In this document: positions 1-7,468 of the stretch, one piece after another | Layout: every line of letters starts with the position of its first letter | Position numbering within the stretch: position 1 is the stretch's first letter | NCBI RefSeq assembly: GCF_000296815.2 | Contig: NZ_CAIT01000006.1 | Location: 316,777 to 380,776 of the forward strand | DNA: 64,000 nt | Direction: 5' to 3' | From: Fibrisoma limi BUZ 3 | GTDB taxonomy: Bacteria; Bacteroidota; Bacteroidia; Cytophagales; Spirosomataceae | The notes under the pieces: model-generated | Told to the model about the DNA's origin: nothing | Seen by the model: the letters and a program-made list of their open reading frames with translations, nothing else | Databases searched by the model: none | Made by a program: the position numbers and the translations under genes

Positions 1-1
1 G

Positions 2-2176
2 CGGCTGCTCGTGTTTTACACCGGCTCCGACACGGTCAGCATCAGCCTGATTGTGTCGGCGTTCATGAGTGGTCTCGGGCTGGGCTATCTGGCAGGAGGG
101 CGGCTGGCCGATCGGTCGTCGGCGGGGGCAAACCTACGCTACTTTGTCGGAGCCGAACTCGGCATTATGGCGTTTGCGGCTCTCAGCAAAACGATTCTGT
201 ACGATTATCTGTACGCATCGGCCCCGGCGCTGGGCGACTCACCCGTCGTGCTCTACGTCGTGGTGTTTGGCGTCCTGCTGCTGCCAACCTTTCTGATGGG
301 CGTATCATTGCCGGTGCTGTCGCGGGCGTTTCGGTTCGGTACCATGGGGCAGCAGGCCCGCTACATCAGTCTGCTGTATTTTATCAACACGCTCGGAGCT
401 GCCTTTGGGGCGTTGATCACCGGATTCCTGCTCGTCCGCCGACTGGGCTACGACAACGCCATCTGGGTGGGTGTCGCTTTCAACGGGATCTGTGCGCTGT
501 CGGCGTTGTGGCTGGGTCGACGGTGGCTGAGTACGTCCACATCGAACGAGTCGACCGATGCGGGCAAACCAGGGCCGCTATTGTTTACGCCCGAGCTAAC
601 GGCCTGGTCGGTGCAGTATTTTCTGTCGGGCTTTGCGGCTCTGTCGCTGGAGCTGATCTGGTTTCGTGTTCTCGAAACGCTCATCAAATCCGTCTCGCTC
701 ACCTTTTCGGTGCTATTGGCGATCTACCTTGGCTCTATGGCTATTGGTACGCTGGTTGGGACCTGGCTGACCCGAAGCGGTCGGTCGGCGGCCTGGCGCG
801 AACGGGCTTTCCTGACGGCGCAGACCGTGTTGTATGGGTATACAGCCCTGTCCATTACCGTATTCATCAACGCGGTGAGTCGGGTGGCGGGCCTGCGGTT
901 TTTGTGGGATTATTTTGCCAGCGGGGAGCCCGTGTTAAGCCCCGGCTTCAGCGTATTTACCTACGGAGCCGTGCCGTTGTTCCTGCTGTTCATCCCGACG
1001 TTCCTGATGGGTCTTAGTTTCTCCCTGTCGCAATCGCTGATTCAGGACAACTACGACCAGGTGGGGAGAAAGGTTGGCTGGCTTCAGTTCATCAATATTG
1101 TCGGTTCGGCGCTGGGTGCCTGGGCCATTACCTGGGTCGGCTTCCCGCTGTACGGCACGGCCACGATGCTGCGCGTCATTACGGCCCTGAGCATAGTGTA
1201 CGCCGGTATACTGTTCGCCCGGCAATATTGGCCCCCTTTTGCTACGTCGGTTGTTGTGGTGCTGTTACTCCTTGCCGTCCTGACTATTCCCAAAAATGCC
1301 CGCTTCTGGCAGTTGCTGAACGGCATTGACAACGTCAGTACGTTTCTGTTCGACGAAAACGAGTCGGCTGTATCGGTGATCAAAATGGCACCCGGCCGCA
1401 ACAGTGGCGTGGTGTTTGTCAATGGCTTGGGGCAGAGCGGATTGCCGTACGCAATTGACGACGTACATACCTTGCTCGGGGCTTTGCCCGTTATGATTCA
1501 CCCGAAGCCCGAGCACGTAGCCGTTATTGGTTTAGGGTCGGCCGGTACGGTCAACGGCATCGCCGGGCGGGCCGAAACGCGCCGGATCGATTGTTTTGAA
1601 ATTGCCAGTAACCAGGCCGACGTGTTGGCCGAATATGCCGCACAGGCCAACGATACGGCCGTTAATGCCGTCCTGAGTGATCCGCGCCTTAGGCTGATTT
1701 TCCGCGATGGCCGCTACGCCATCCGCAACCGAAACGTGTTTTACGATGTCATCGAAGCCGACGCCCTGCGGCCCATTTCGGCCTATTCCGGTAACGTGTA
1801 TTCGCGGGAGTATTTCGAGCTGATCCGGTCGCGGCTCAAGCCAGGTGGCCTGGCTGTTACGTGGTGCCCCACGGCCCGGGTACTGAATACGTTCCGGTCG
1901 GTTTTCCCGTACGTGGCCTACTGCGACCGTCTGGTACTGATCGGCAGCAACCAGCCTATTCAGCTCGATTGGTTGAGCATCCGGCAACGGGCAGGCAGTA
2001 CGTTCAGTCGCCAGCACTACGGCCGGTCGGGTATCGACATAACGGCCCTGCTGGAGAAATACCGGACTGACCTGCGCCTGCTGCCTGCCGGAGCCCAGGT
2101 GACCGGCGAAATCAACACCGACCTGTTTCCTCGCGACGAATACAGCATCCGAACCAGCGACCGCGCTGCGTTTTGA
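2..2176 (+). CDS. Fused MFS-like/spermidine-synthase-like membrane protein (5' truncated)
   Basis: The reading frame is open from the first bases of the window, so the true start lies upstream; the visible GTG at 11 falls inside the first transmembrane region. About 430 residues form a polytopic membrane part with paired LxxGxxLP-type loops, for example FLMGVSLPVL. A soluble domain follows with a Rossmann glycine motif (VIGLGSAGTV, near residue 505 counted from base 11) and the NVYSREYFEL segment seen in spermidine-synthase-like proteins. The family combines a transporter-like half with an aminopropyltransferase-like half; its substrate is generally unknown and this copy need not make spermidine. 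It ends at a large inverted repeat. Confidence 0.8.
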   Translation, partial: RLLVFYTGSDTVSISLIVSAFMSGLGLGYLAGGRLADRSSAGANLRYFVGAELGIMAFAALSKTILYDYLYASAPALGDSPVVLYVVVFGVLLLPTFLMGVSLPVLSRAFRFGTMGQQARYISLLYFINTLGAAFGALITGFLLVRRLGYDNAIWVGVAFNGICALSALWLGRRWLSTSTSNESTDAGKPGPLLFTPELTAWSVQYFLSGFAALSLELIWFRVLETLIKSVSLTFSVLLAIYLGSMAIGTLVGTWLTRSGRSAAWRERAFLTAQTVLYGYTALSITVFINAVSRVAGLRFLWDYFASGEPVLSPGFSVFTYGAVPLFLLFIPTFLMGLSFSLSQSLIQDNYDQVGRKVGWLQFINIVGSALGAWAITWVGFPLYGTATMLRVITALSIVYAGILFARQYWPPFATSVVVVLLLLAVLTIPKNARFWQLLNGIDNVSTFLFDENESAVSVIKMAPGRNSGVVFVNGLGQSGLPYAIDDVHTLLGALPVMIHPKPEHVAVIGLGSAGTVNGIAGRAETRRIDCFEIASNQADVLAEYAAQANDTAVNAVLSDPRLRLIFRDGRYAIRNRNVFYDVIEADALRPISAYSGNVYSREYFELIRSRLKPGGLAVTWCPTARVLNTFRSVFPYVAYCDRLVLIGSNQPIQLDWLSIRQRAGSTFSRQHYGRSGIDITALLEKYRTDLRLLPAGAQVTGEINTDLFPRDEYSIRTSDRAAF

Positions 2177-2178
2177 TT

Positions 2179-2262
2179 ACCCCAAACCCCTGAAGGGGCT
2201 TAGCGCTGCTGTTGTCAGGCTCTTAGCTTTAGCAGCGCTAAGCCCCTTCAGGGGTTTGGGGT
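2179..2262. repeat. 32-bp perfect inverted repeat between convergent genes
   Basis: Bases 2179-2210 are the exact reverse complement of 2231-2262, with a 20-base loop. Each arm contains its own smaller palindrome around CCCCTGAAGGGG. It lies between the + strand membrane protein and the - strand DUF4256 gene, so it probably works as a bidirectional terminator. There is no long T tract. A degenerate relative with the same core lies at about 20491-20546, which points to a dispersed intergenic repeat family. Confidence 0.85.
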
Positions 2263-2266
2263 AGGT

Positions 2267-2833
2267 TTAAACTCGTAGCGAGCCACGAAACCCCCGGGCA
2301 GCATAGTACGATTCTGCGCCATTGTGATACACAAAAACATGGCCGTAGCGACAATCACAAAAAAGAGCGCCACCGAGCTTCCGAATAGTATCGGGCGTTT
2401 TTACCCAGCTCGACGTTTTTGTGTCGAAGGTTCCAAACTGTTGCAGCTTCCGATATTGCTCCTCGGTCAAAAGCTCAATACCCATGTCGGCCGCCATATC
2501 CACGGCGTTATTCGCGGGTTTGTGTTCTTTCCTGGATTCCCAGGCCGCGCGGTCGTAGCAGACGCTACGGCGCCCTTTCGGACTTTCCGCCGAACAATCA
2601 TAGAAAATGTAGTCGCCCGTCGTTGAATCATACCCGACCACATCCGGTTCGCCACCCGTTATTTCCATGTCATCCAATACCCACAGTTTTTCGGGATTCG
2701 ATTCCAGCTTTGCTTGGACCTGCTTCCAGTCAAGCCCCTCGTGGCGGTTCATGTTTTTCTCAAACCGGGCTTTCAGGGTATTGAGTAGTTCCTGGCGTTG
2801 GTCGGCCGATAGTTCTTTTTTGCTGCTGATCAT
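2267..2833 (-). CDS. DUF4256 domain-containing protein
   Basis: A 188-residue cytosolic protein without signal peptide or membrane segment. Its sequence matches what I know of DUF4256, for example RHEGLDWKQVQAKL near residue 35, then EMTGGEPDVVGYD-like and FYDCSAESPKGRRS segments. Biochemical function is unknown. It is the third gene of a compact - strand operon behind an ArsR regulator and an SRPBCC protein, with 21 bases between it and the SRPBCC gene. This trio recurs in Bacteroidota to my knowledge, so a shared role is likely, but I cannot name the substrate. Confidence 0.8.
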   Translation of the reverse strand: MISSKKELSADQRQELLNTLKARFEKNMNRHEGLDWKQVQAKLESNPEKLWVLDDMEITGGEPDVVGYDSTTGDYIFYDCSAESPKGRRSVCYDRAAWESRKEHKPANNAVDMAADMGIELLTEEQYRKLQQFGTFDTKTSSWVKTPDTIRKLGGALFCDCRYGHVFVYHNGAESYYAARGFRGSLRV

Positions 2834-2854
2834 AGTTGTTTACGACGTAACGGG

Positions 2855-3322
2855 TTAGTTTAATTGGCTTACAACATCCTGCAATCGGTTATAGGCCATG
2901 TTCAGGCCCTGGGCAAAGGGAAGCTTGAGCACCTGATCCCGGTGCTCAACGGATTTGTAGACGATATGCATGGTGAGTTTGCTGGTGTCGTCAGAGAGAC
3001 TTTCAAATTCCAGAAACTCAAGCTGAACGGGGAAGGACGTGTTTTCCATTTCAAAGGTCCGGGTGATTTTCTGTTCCGGTACAAACTCATGAATCACCCC
3101 ATTGGCCCGAAACACCACGTTTCCCTGGGCATCGGTCGTTTCAAACTGATAACTGCCGTGCTGTATACTGTCGAGTTTCAGCACATTGGTTCCCATCCAT
3201 TGCGCAACGATGTCAGGCTCTGTGTAGGCCCTGAACAGTAATGCCAGCGGCAAGTCAAATTCTCTGGTAATCACCAGATCCTGTTTTCCGTCTTCGGCAT
3301 TGATTCTTGTTTTTAGTGCCAT
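2855..3322 (-). CDS. SRPBCC (AHSA1/START-like) domain protein
   Basis: A 155-residue protein of the Bet v1-like AHSA1 family, which forms a helix-grip fold with a hydrophobic cavity. Family signs are the N-terminal strand and helix TREFDLPLALLFRAYTEP, the IVAQWMGTN segment where the family usually has a tryptophan, and the C-terminal helix beginning near residue 135. It lies only 6 bases after the ArsR stop, so the two are certainly co-transcribed. ArsR-SRPBCC pairs are common in bacteria and the regulator normally controls the pair; the ligand is unknown. Confidence 0.85.
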   Translation of the reverse strand: MALKTRINAEDGKQDLVITREFDLPLALLFRAYTEPDIVAQWMGTNVLKLDSIQHGSYQFETTDAQGNVVFRANGVIHEFVPEQKITRTFEMENTSFPVQLEFLEFESLSDDTSKLTMHIVYKSVEHRDQVLKLPFAQGLNMAYNRLQDVVSQLN

Positions 3323-3328
3323 GCCAGC

Positions 3329-3652
3329 TTACTCTTTGGGGGTATAGTTTTTCATGATCGTTTCCAGCGTATTGAAGCGGTCGTCCCACAGCTTACGGAA
3401 CGGCTCAAGGAAATCGGCTATTTCTTTCATCTTATTGAGATTCAGGTGATAATAGATTTCACGGCCGTTTTGCTCCTGCGCAAGCAGTTCACATTCAGTG
3501 AGTATCTGCAAGTGTTTTGATACGGTAGGTCGGGCAGTGTCAAAGTTGGCCGCTATGGCGCCGGCCGTCATGGATTGCGACGCCACCAACAGAAGAATGG
3601 CCCGTCGGGTCGGATCGGCTATGGCCTGGAATACATCTCGTCTTAGGTTCAT
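3329..3652 (-). CDS. ArsR-family winged-helix repressor
   Basis: A 107-residue winged-helix protein with the ArsR layout: [17 protein letters not shown] at residues 8-24, the recognition helix in [12 protein letters not shown] near residue 40-51 and a beta wing around GREIYYHLN. It has a single cysteine and lacks the metal-binding ELCVC-type motif, so it is not a classical arsenic or zinc sensor. It heads the operon with SRPBCC and DUF4256. Two near-identical 16-base boxes lie immediately upstream of its start and are the obvious candidate for self-regulation. Confidence 0.88.
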   Translation of the reverse strand: MNLRRDVFQAIADPTRRAILLLVASQSMTAGAIAANFDTARPTVSKHLQILTECELLAQEQNGREIYYHLNLNKMKEIADFLEPFRKLWDDRFNTLETIMKNYTPKE

Positions 3653-3655
3653 CGC

Positions 3656-3697
3656 GTAGCTATTTGACTACAAATATATGTGTAGTTATTTGGCTAC
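3656..3697 (-). promoter_or_regulatory. Candidate ArsR operator: two GTAG-N8-CTAC boxes
   Basis: Bases 3656-3671 and 3682-3697 are 16-base boxes that differ at two positions, each with GTAG and CTAC ends and an ATTTG core. They lie 26 bases apart, starting 4 bases before the arsR start codon. Dyad ends plus tandem repetition at this place fit an autoregulatory operator. Which protein binds is inference from position. Confidence 0.5.
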
Positions 3698-3819
3698 ACA
3701 AATGGTAGAAATGAACTTTTGGTAAGGAAAGACTAATGTCCGGTGAAGAACGCCTGGTCAACTTAAGTTTTATAATTGACTATTAATCCAAAGCTAATCA
3801 CGCTTTAACCTCGACCGGC

Positions 3820-3930
3820 CACTTTTGTATTGTCGTTACGGCGAGCCCGTAACAAAGCCATTGAGGAAGGTTTAGGAATAAAGTGCATAGCAAACACCCC
3901 GGCTGCCTTGCGGCCGGGGCTGTTTTTTTT
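3820..3930 (+). ncRNA. Candidate small RNA ending at a strong terminator
   Basis: On the + strand a rho-independent terminator (3897-3930) occurs with no + strand gene before it: the nearest upstream gene runs divergently. A transcript ending here must start within 3653-3890. A CACTTTTG box at 3820-3827 is one base from the Bacteroidota TAnnTTTG -7 element, and a GTTACGG/CCGTAAC hairpin (3835-3841 with 3847-3853) sits between. No known RNA family was recognised. A 16-codon ORF from 3734 to the TAA near 3785 is an alternative. Confidence 0.3.
3897..3930 (+). terminator. Rho-independent terminator
   Basis: A CCCCGGC/GCCGGGG stem (3897-3903 with 3913-3919) is followed by eight T (3923-3930). 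It is oriented for the + strand and has no preceding + strand protein gene. Confidence 0.75.
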
Positions 3931-3951
3931 GATACGTACCCGCAAAAATTC

Positions 3952-4008
3952 GAGGGGTAGTCAGAGTGGTGTCAGGTTCGGAACCTGACACCACTCTGAC
4001 TACCCCTC
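3952..4008. repeat. 57-bp perfect palindrome
   Basis: Bases 3952-3979 and 3981-4008 are exact reverse complements (28 bases each) around the single base 3980. The tip reads GGTTCGGAACC. It lies 20 bases from the stop of the - strand monooxygenase gene. It may terminate that gene, or it may be a mobile palindromic repeat; there is no T tract. Confidence 0.85.
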
Positions 4009-4028
4009 AATTGTACAGACCAATAAAA

Positions 4029-5048
4029 TCAGTGCAGATCCGCGACGGCCTCTTGAGCAGCCAGCGCTGAACGGACCTGGGCTGCAATCTCCACGGAACG
4101 CAATCGGGCCTTATGGTCGTAGATAGGCGCGGTGAGAATCAGCTCATCGGCCTGCGTTTGGGTGATCAGGTTGGCCAGCGCCTGTTGAACTGTTTCGGGC
4201 GAGCCCACCGCCGAACAGCCCAGCACCTGCTCAATACCCGCTAATTCATAATCGGCCCAGAGCGTAGTCAAATCGTCGACGGGCGGTTGCATCTGGATGG
4301 ATTTACCCCGCCGAATGTACATAAACTGCTGCTGTACCGACGTAAACAACCGTTCGGCCTCCGCGTCGGTATCGGCCGCGACGACGTTGACCGCTACCAT
4401 GGCATACGGCTCGGCCAGATAAGCGGATGGCTTGAACCGCGTCCGGTACATGTGCAGCGCCCGCATCAGTTCGGCCGGGGCGAAATGAGACGCGAAAGCG
4501 TAGGGCAATCCAAGCATGGCGGCCAACTGCGCTCCGTACAGGCTGGAGCCCAATATCCAGACCGGGATGTTCAGGCCTTCGCCCGGAACGGCATGGACGT
4601 AGGGGTTGGTATCGTCGTCGGGCTGGAAGTAGTTCATGAGTTCCAAAACATCCTGCGGGAAGGAGTCGGCGCTCATCGGGTCGCGCCGTAAGGCTCGGGC
4701 GGTAGCCTGGTCGGAACCCGGCGCCCGTCCTACGCCCAGGTCAATACGTCCGGGATACAATGACTCCAGCGTACCGAACTGCTCGGCGATGACCAGCGGT
4801 GAGTGGTTCGGCAGCATGATACCGCCGGAGCCCACCCGAATCGTTTTTGTGCCCCCGGCAACGTAGCCAATTACCACCGACGTAGCGGCACTGGCAATGC
4901 CCGGCATGTTGTGGTGTTCGGCGAGCCAGTATCGGTTGTAACCCCACTGCTCGGCGTGCTGAGCCAGATCGAGCGAATTACGCAGCGCCTGCGTTGCCGT
5001 ACTGCCGGCAACGATGGAGGAGAGGTCCAGAATTGAAAAGGGAATCAT
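4029..5048 (-). CDS. LLM-class flavin-dependent oxidoreductase (luciferase-like, MsnO8 type)
   Basis: A 339-residue bacterial luciferase-like monooxygenase, a TIM-barrel enzyme using FMNH2. Visible hallmarks are an N-terminal [14 protein letters not shown], the [17 protein letters not shown] segment near residues 40-56, the [17 protein letters not shown] loop near 75-91 and [11 protein letters not shown] near 104-114. This pattern matches the MsnO8 subgroup. The family oxidises small organic or sulfur compounds but the substrate here cannot be read. It appears monocistronic, with a divergent glycerophosphodiesterase gene beyond its start. Confidence 0.88.
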   Translation of the reverse strand: MIPFSILDLSSIVAGSTATQALRNSLDLAQHAEQWGYNRYWLAEHHNMPGIASAATSVVIGYVAGGTKTIRVGSGGIMLPNHSPLVIAEQFGTLESLYPGRIDLGVGRAPGSDQATARALRRDPMSADSFPQDVLELMNYFQPDDDTNPYVHAVPGEGLNIPVWILGSSLYGAQLAAMLGLPYAFASHFAPAELMRALHMYRTRFKPSAYLAEPYAMVAVNVVAADTDAEAERLFTSVQQQFMYIRRGKSIQMQPPVDDLTTLWADYELAGIEQVLGCSAVGSPETVQQALANLITQTQADELILTAPIYDHKARLRSVEIAAQVRSALAAQEAVADLH

Positions 5049-5225
5049 ACGTGATGTATCTAAAAAATATCAACCGCTATCATAGGCAGTCATCCGGTAC
5101 TGGATGATCAGGCTTGTATCTATTGCCGACGACCATGAATGACTGGCATAGACAGAACGGTACCGGTTCGCAATTCATTCCCGATTCGTTAACAGACGTG
5201 GCTATGATTCCTGCCATGACGGCTC

Positions 5226-5233
5226 TACTTTTG
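5226..5233 (+). promoter_or_regulatory. -7 promoter element for the glycerophosphodiesterase gene
   Basis: TACTTTTG matches the Bacteroidota sigma-ABfr -7 consensus TAnnTTTG exactly and lies 20 bases before the start codon at 5254. No convincing -33 TTTG box is visible at the expected spacing. Confidence 0.45.
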
Positions 5234-5253
5234 CGGCTTATTCATCAATTGGC

Positions 5254-6126
5254 ATGACACGTCGCATAGTACTAACTAGTCTGGTTGTCGCCCTGGCAGC
5301 CTGCTCTCCCAAGACCAACCCGGCGACAAAGTCGGGCGGAACCATCAATTATTTTGACTATAAGCCGAATCAGCCTGCGCGCATCAGTGCGCACCGGGGT
5401 GGGGGCGACCTGAAAGGGTATCCCGAAAACTGCATTGAATCGTTTCAATACCTGGCCCAGCAGATCGGTACGCCAGCGCGGCCGGTGATTATTGAATGCG
5501 ACATCGACCTGACCAAAGACAGCGTACTGGTGATGATGCACGACGCCACCCTCGACCGCACCACGACCGGTACGGGGAAGCTGATCGAGAAAACATACGC
5601 CGATATTCAGCAGTACCGGCTGGAAGACAACATGGGTAATATAACACCCTACAAAATCCCGACGCTGGAGGAGGTGTTACGTTGGGGGAAGAACAAGGTA
5701 ACGTTTACTCTCGACGTAAAACGGAACGTATCGTTTGCGAAGGTGGTAGAGATGATTCACAAAACCGGCACCGATGCCATTGCGGCTGTGATTACCTATA
5801 ACGCGCAGGACGCGGCCAGGGTCCACCAGCTTGACCCGAACCTGATGATTTCGGTCACGATCCGCAACCGGGCTGAATACGATCGGCTGCGCGAACTGGG
5901 CGTTCCCGACAACCGGATGATTGCCTTCGTGGGCGTAAAAGAACCGGATAAGGAGCTGTACCAGTTTCTGCATGAGAAGGGTATCGCCTGCATCCTTGGT
6001 ACGCTCGGTAACCTCGATAAACAGGCCGCTGCCCGGGGTGATCAGGTGTACAGGCAGTTCGTCCAGAACGGTGCCGACATCATGTCCACCGACCGGCCGC
6101 TGGAAATGGCGAAGGCGTTGTACTGA
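5254..6126 (+). CDS. Glycerophosphodiester phosphodiesterase family lipoprotein
   Basis: A 290-residue GDPD TIM-barrel enzyme that hydrolyses glycerophosphodiesters to glycerol-3-phosphate and an alcohol. The N-terminus is a lipoprotein signal peptide ending in LAAC with Cys17. Catalytic signs are SAHRGG with His47, the acidic pair ECD (Glu81, Asp83) and MMHDATLDRTTTG with His96. It is therefore probably anchored in a membrane facing the periplasm and scavenges phosphodiesters. It is a single-gene unit with its own -7 box and a strong terminator 35 bases after the stop. Confidence 0.88.
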   Translation: MTRRIVLTSLVVALAACSPKTNPATKSGGTINYFDYKPNQPARISAHRGGGDLKGYPENCIESFQYLAQQIGTPARPVIIECDIDLTKDSVLVMMHDATLDRTTTGTGKLIEKTYADIQQYRLEDNMGNITPYKIPTLEEVLRWGKNKVTFTLDVKRNVSFAKVVEMIHKTGTDAIAAVITYNAQDAARVHQLDPNLMISVTIRNRAEYDRLRELGVPDNRMIAFVGVKEPDKELYQFLHEKGIACILGTLGNLDKQAAARGDQVYRQFVQNGADIMSTDRPLEMAKALY

Positions 6127-6160
6127 TTCCCAGGTTAAGACACCTAATCCATCAATAAAA

Positions 6161-6187
6161 GGCCCCGAACGATCCTCGTTCGGGGCC
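6161..6187. terminator. Terminator hairpin after the GDPD gene
   Basis: GGCCCCGAACGA (6161-6172) pairs perfectly with 6176-6187 around a TCC loop. It lies between convergent genes and is preceded by AAAA, so it could act on both strands. Confidence 0.7.
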
Positions 6188-6253
6188 TGGCTATCAGTTG
6201 GATAAAGAATGGTAATTAATGCTCTGGTTGGTTTGGGGCTTACACGTTGTTCA

Positions 6254-6294
6254 GCAGGCAGCAGTTACAGCTACGATTGCCTGCTACGTAACTG
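6254..6294. other. Possible H-type pseudoknot element
   Basis: Two interleaved 7-base complementary pairs occur: 6254-6260 with 6278-6284, and 6262-6268 with 6288-6294. The order A-B-A'-B' is that of a pseudoknot. It lies in the spacer between the convergent GDPD and lipoprotein genes. It may be coincidence. Confidence 0.2.
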
Positions 6295-6336
6295 GTCGAT
6301 CAGGCTCATTGCCCCTTCCCGGTAAAAAGACGATGC

Positions 6337-7296
6337 TTACTGGCGGGCGTAGTAATAGATTGCCGCCGGTACGTTATTCTTAATTTCACTGACAGTATAG
6401 TAACCGGCACCGTCTACTTTCCAGCCGATGGCTTCACCTCCCGGCTCCTCCGTATAGGGAAGTGTCTGTGGGGCCGTCGTCAGCAACTGGGCAATGGTCT
6501 GACTCGACGAACTTTTCTTCCAGTAGTAGACCGTGTTATAGTTCTTGATCAGTACTTCCTGACCGTTGTTGGAAATGTCGCCACCCGTTGCCGTCAGGAT
6601 GTTCAGGCTGCTCAGACGCGTCAGCGTGTTGGTGCCGGATTCTTTATAGCCGGCAGCCGCCCGGTACACGCCACCTTTTACGGGGTTGCTGACCTTGTTT
6701 TCGCCATTGTCCTCTTTAGTAATAAAGTACAGGTCGCCGTTGGTATCGACCATCAGCGTTTCGCAATTGTGCCTGCCATCGGCGTAGGCAAAGTCCAGCT
6801 TCTCCACTGCACTGTTGCTCAGGTTTATCGTGGTAGGCAGCGACTTGCCGGTGATCGACGGTTCAACGAAGCGGTACACGTAGACGACGCTGTTGGACAG
6901 GTTATTATTGCCAACGTCGGCCACGTATACGTACCAGGTGTTGGGCTGAGGGCCGCGCCCAACGGCAATGTCTTCCCAATCGCGGTTGGCGTCGGGCAGG
7001 TTGATGGTCGCTTTAGTGGTGCCCTGGCTATCGATGAGGTAGATTCTGTTGGGATTGCCGCTGTCTTCGTGTACCCACATATAGCCGGAGTTCGTACGGC
7101 TCATGGCCAATCCGGAAATCTCGTTGAGGTTACCATCTTTGACGGTGCCGAGCTGGCGTCGGGCGGCAAAGTTGGCCGTAGCGCTAACCCTGGCACCTGC
7201 GTTAACGGACGATTCCGTTACGACGGCCTCATCGGGCTGGCAGGAGAGTGTGCTGAGTCCGAGGAGGGCCGAGGCTAAATAGAAGAACTTTTTCAT
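6337..7296 (-). CDS. Predicted secreted beta-propeller-like lipoprotein, function unknown
   Basis: The chosen start (7296) gives a 319-residue protein that begins MKKFFYLASALLGLSTLSC, a lipoprotein signal peptide with the lipid-accepting Cys at 19; an earlier in-frame ATG at 7326 would add ten basic residues before it. The mature part reads like strands of a beta-propeller, with repeated aromatic-Asp motifs such as YMWVHEDSGNPNRIYLID and TWYVYVADVGNNN and a GDLYFITKED segment. No named family was recognised with certainty. It stands alone between convergent GDPD and the giant surface protein. Confidence 0.65.
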   Translation of the reverse strand: MKKFFYLASALLGLSTLSCQPDEAVVTESSVNAGARVSATANFAARRQLGTVKDGNLNEISGLAMSRTNSGYMWVHEDSGNPNRIYLIDSQGTTKATINLPDANRDWEDIAVGRGPQPNTWYVYVADVGNNNLSNSVVYVYRFVEPSITGKSLPTTINLSNSAVEKLDFAYADGRHNCETLMVDTNGDLYFITKEDNGENKVSNPVKGGVYRAAAGYKESGTNTLTRLSSLNILTATGGDISNNGQEVLIKNYNTVYYWKKSSSSQTIAQLLTTAPQTLPYTEEPGGEAIGWKVDGAGYYTVSEIKNNVPAAIYYYARQ

Positions 7297-7417
7297 CGTA
7301 CTTCGTTTGTTTGATCTGGTTGACATTGTCTGGTTGAATGACGCTGCTAAGTACCAGCTTCCTTGTCCGTCTTGCTAACACTCCTGTTGCATTTATTGCC
7401 ACGTATGTTTCATCTTA

Positions 7418-7448
7418 TACAAAAAGCCCGGTTCCCGGGCTTTTTGTA
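7418..7448 (-). terminator. Terminator of the giant beta-helix gene
   Basis: AAAAAGCCCGG (7421-7431) pairs with 7435-7445 around TTC, and A and T tracts flank both sides. On the minus strand the stem ends in a T run, 20 bases after the stop codon of the 1797-residue protein. Confidence 0.8.
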
Positions 7449-7468
7449 AGATAATCAAGGTGATTTGT

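Noticed and set aside
1532-2017. 161-codon minus-strand frame opposite the SAM-binding part of the first gene
   Set aside because: Antisense shadow; the plus-strand frame has a clear Rossmann motif.
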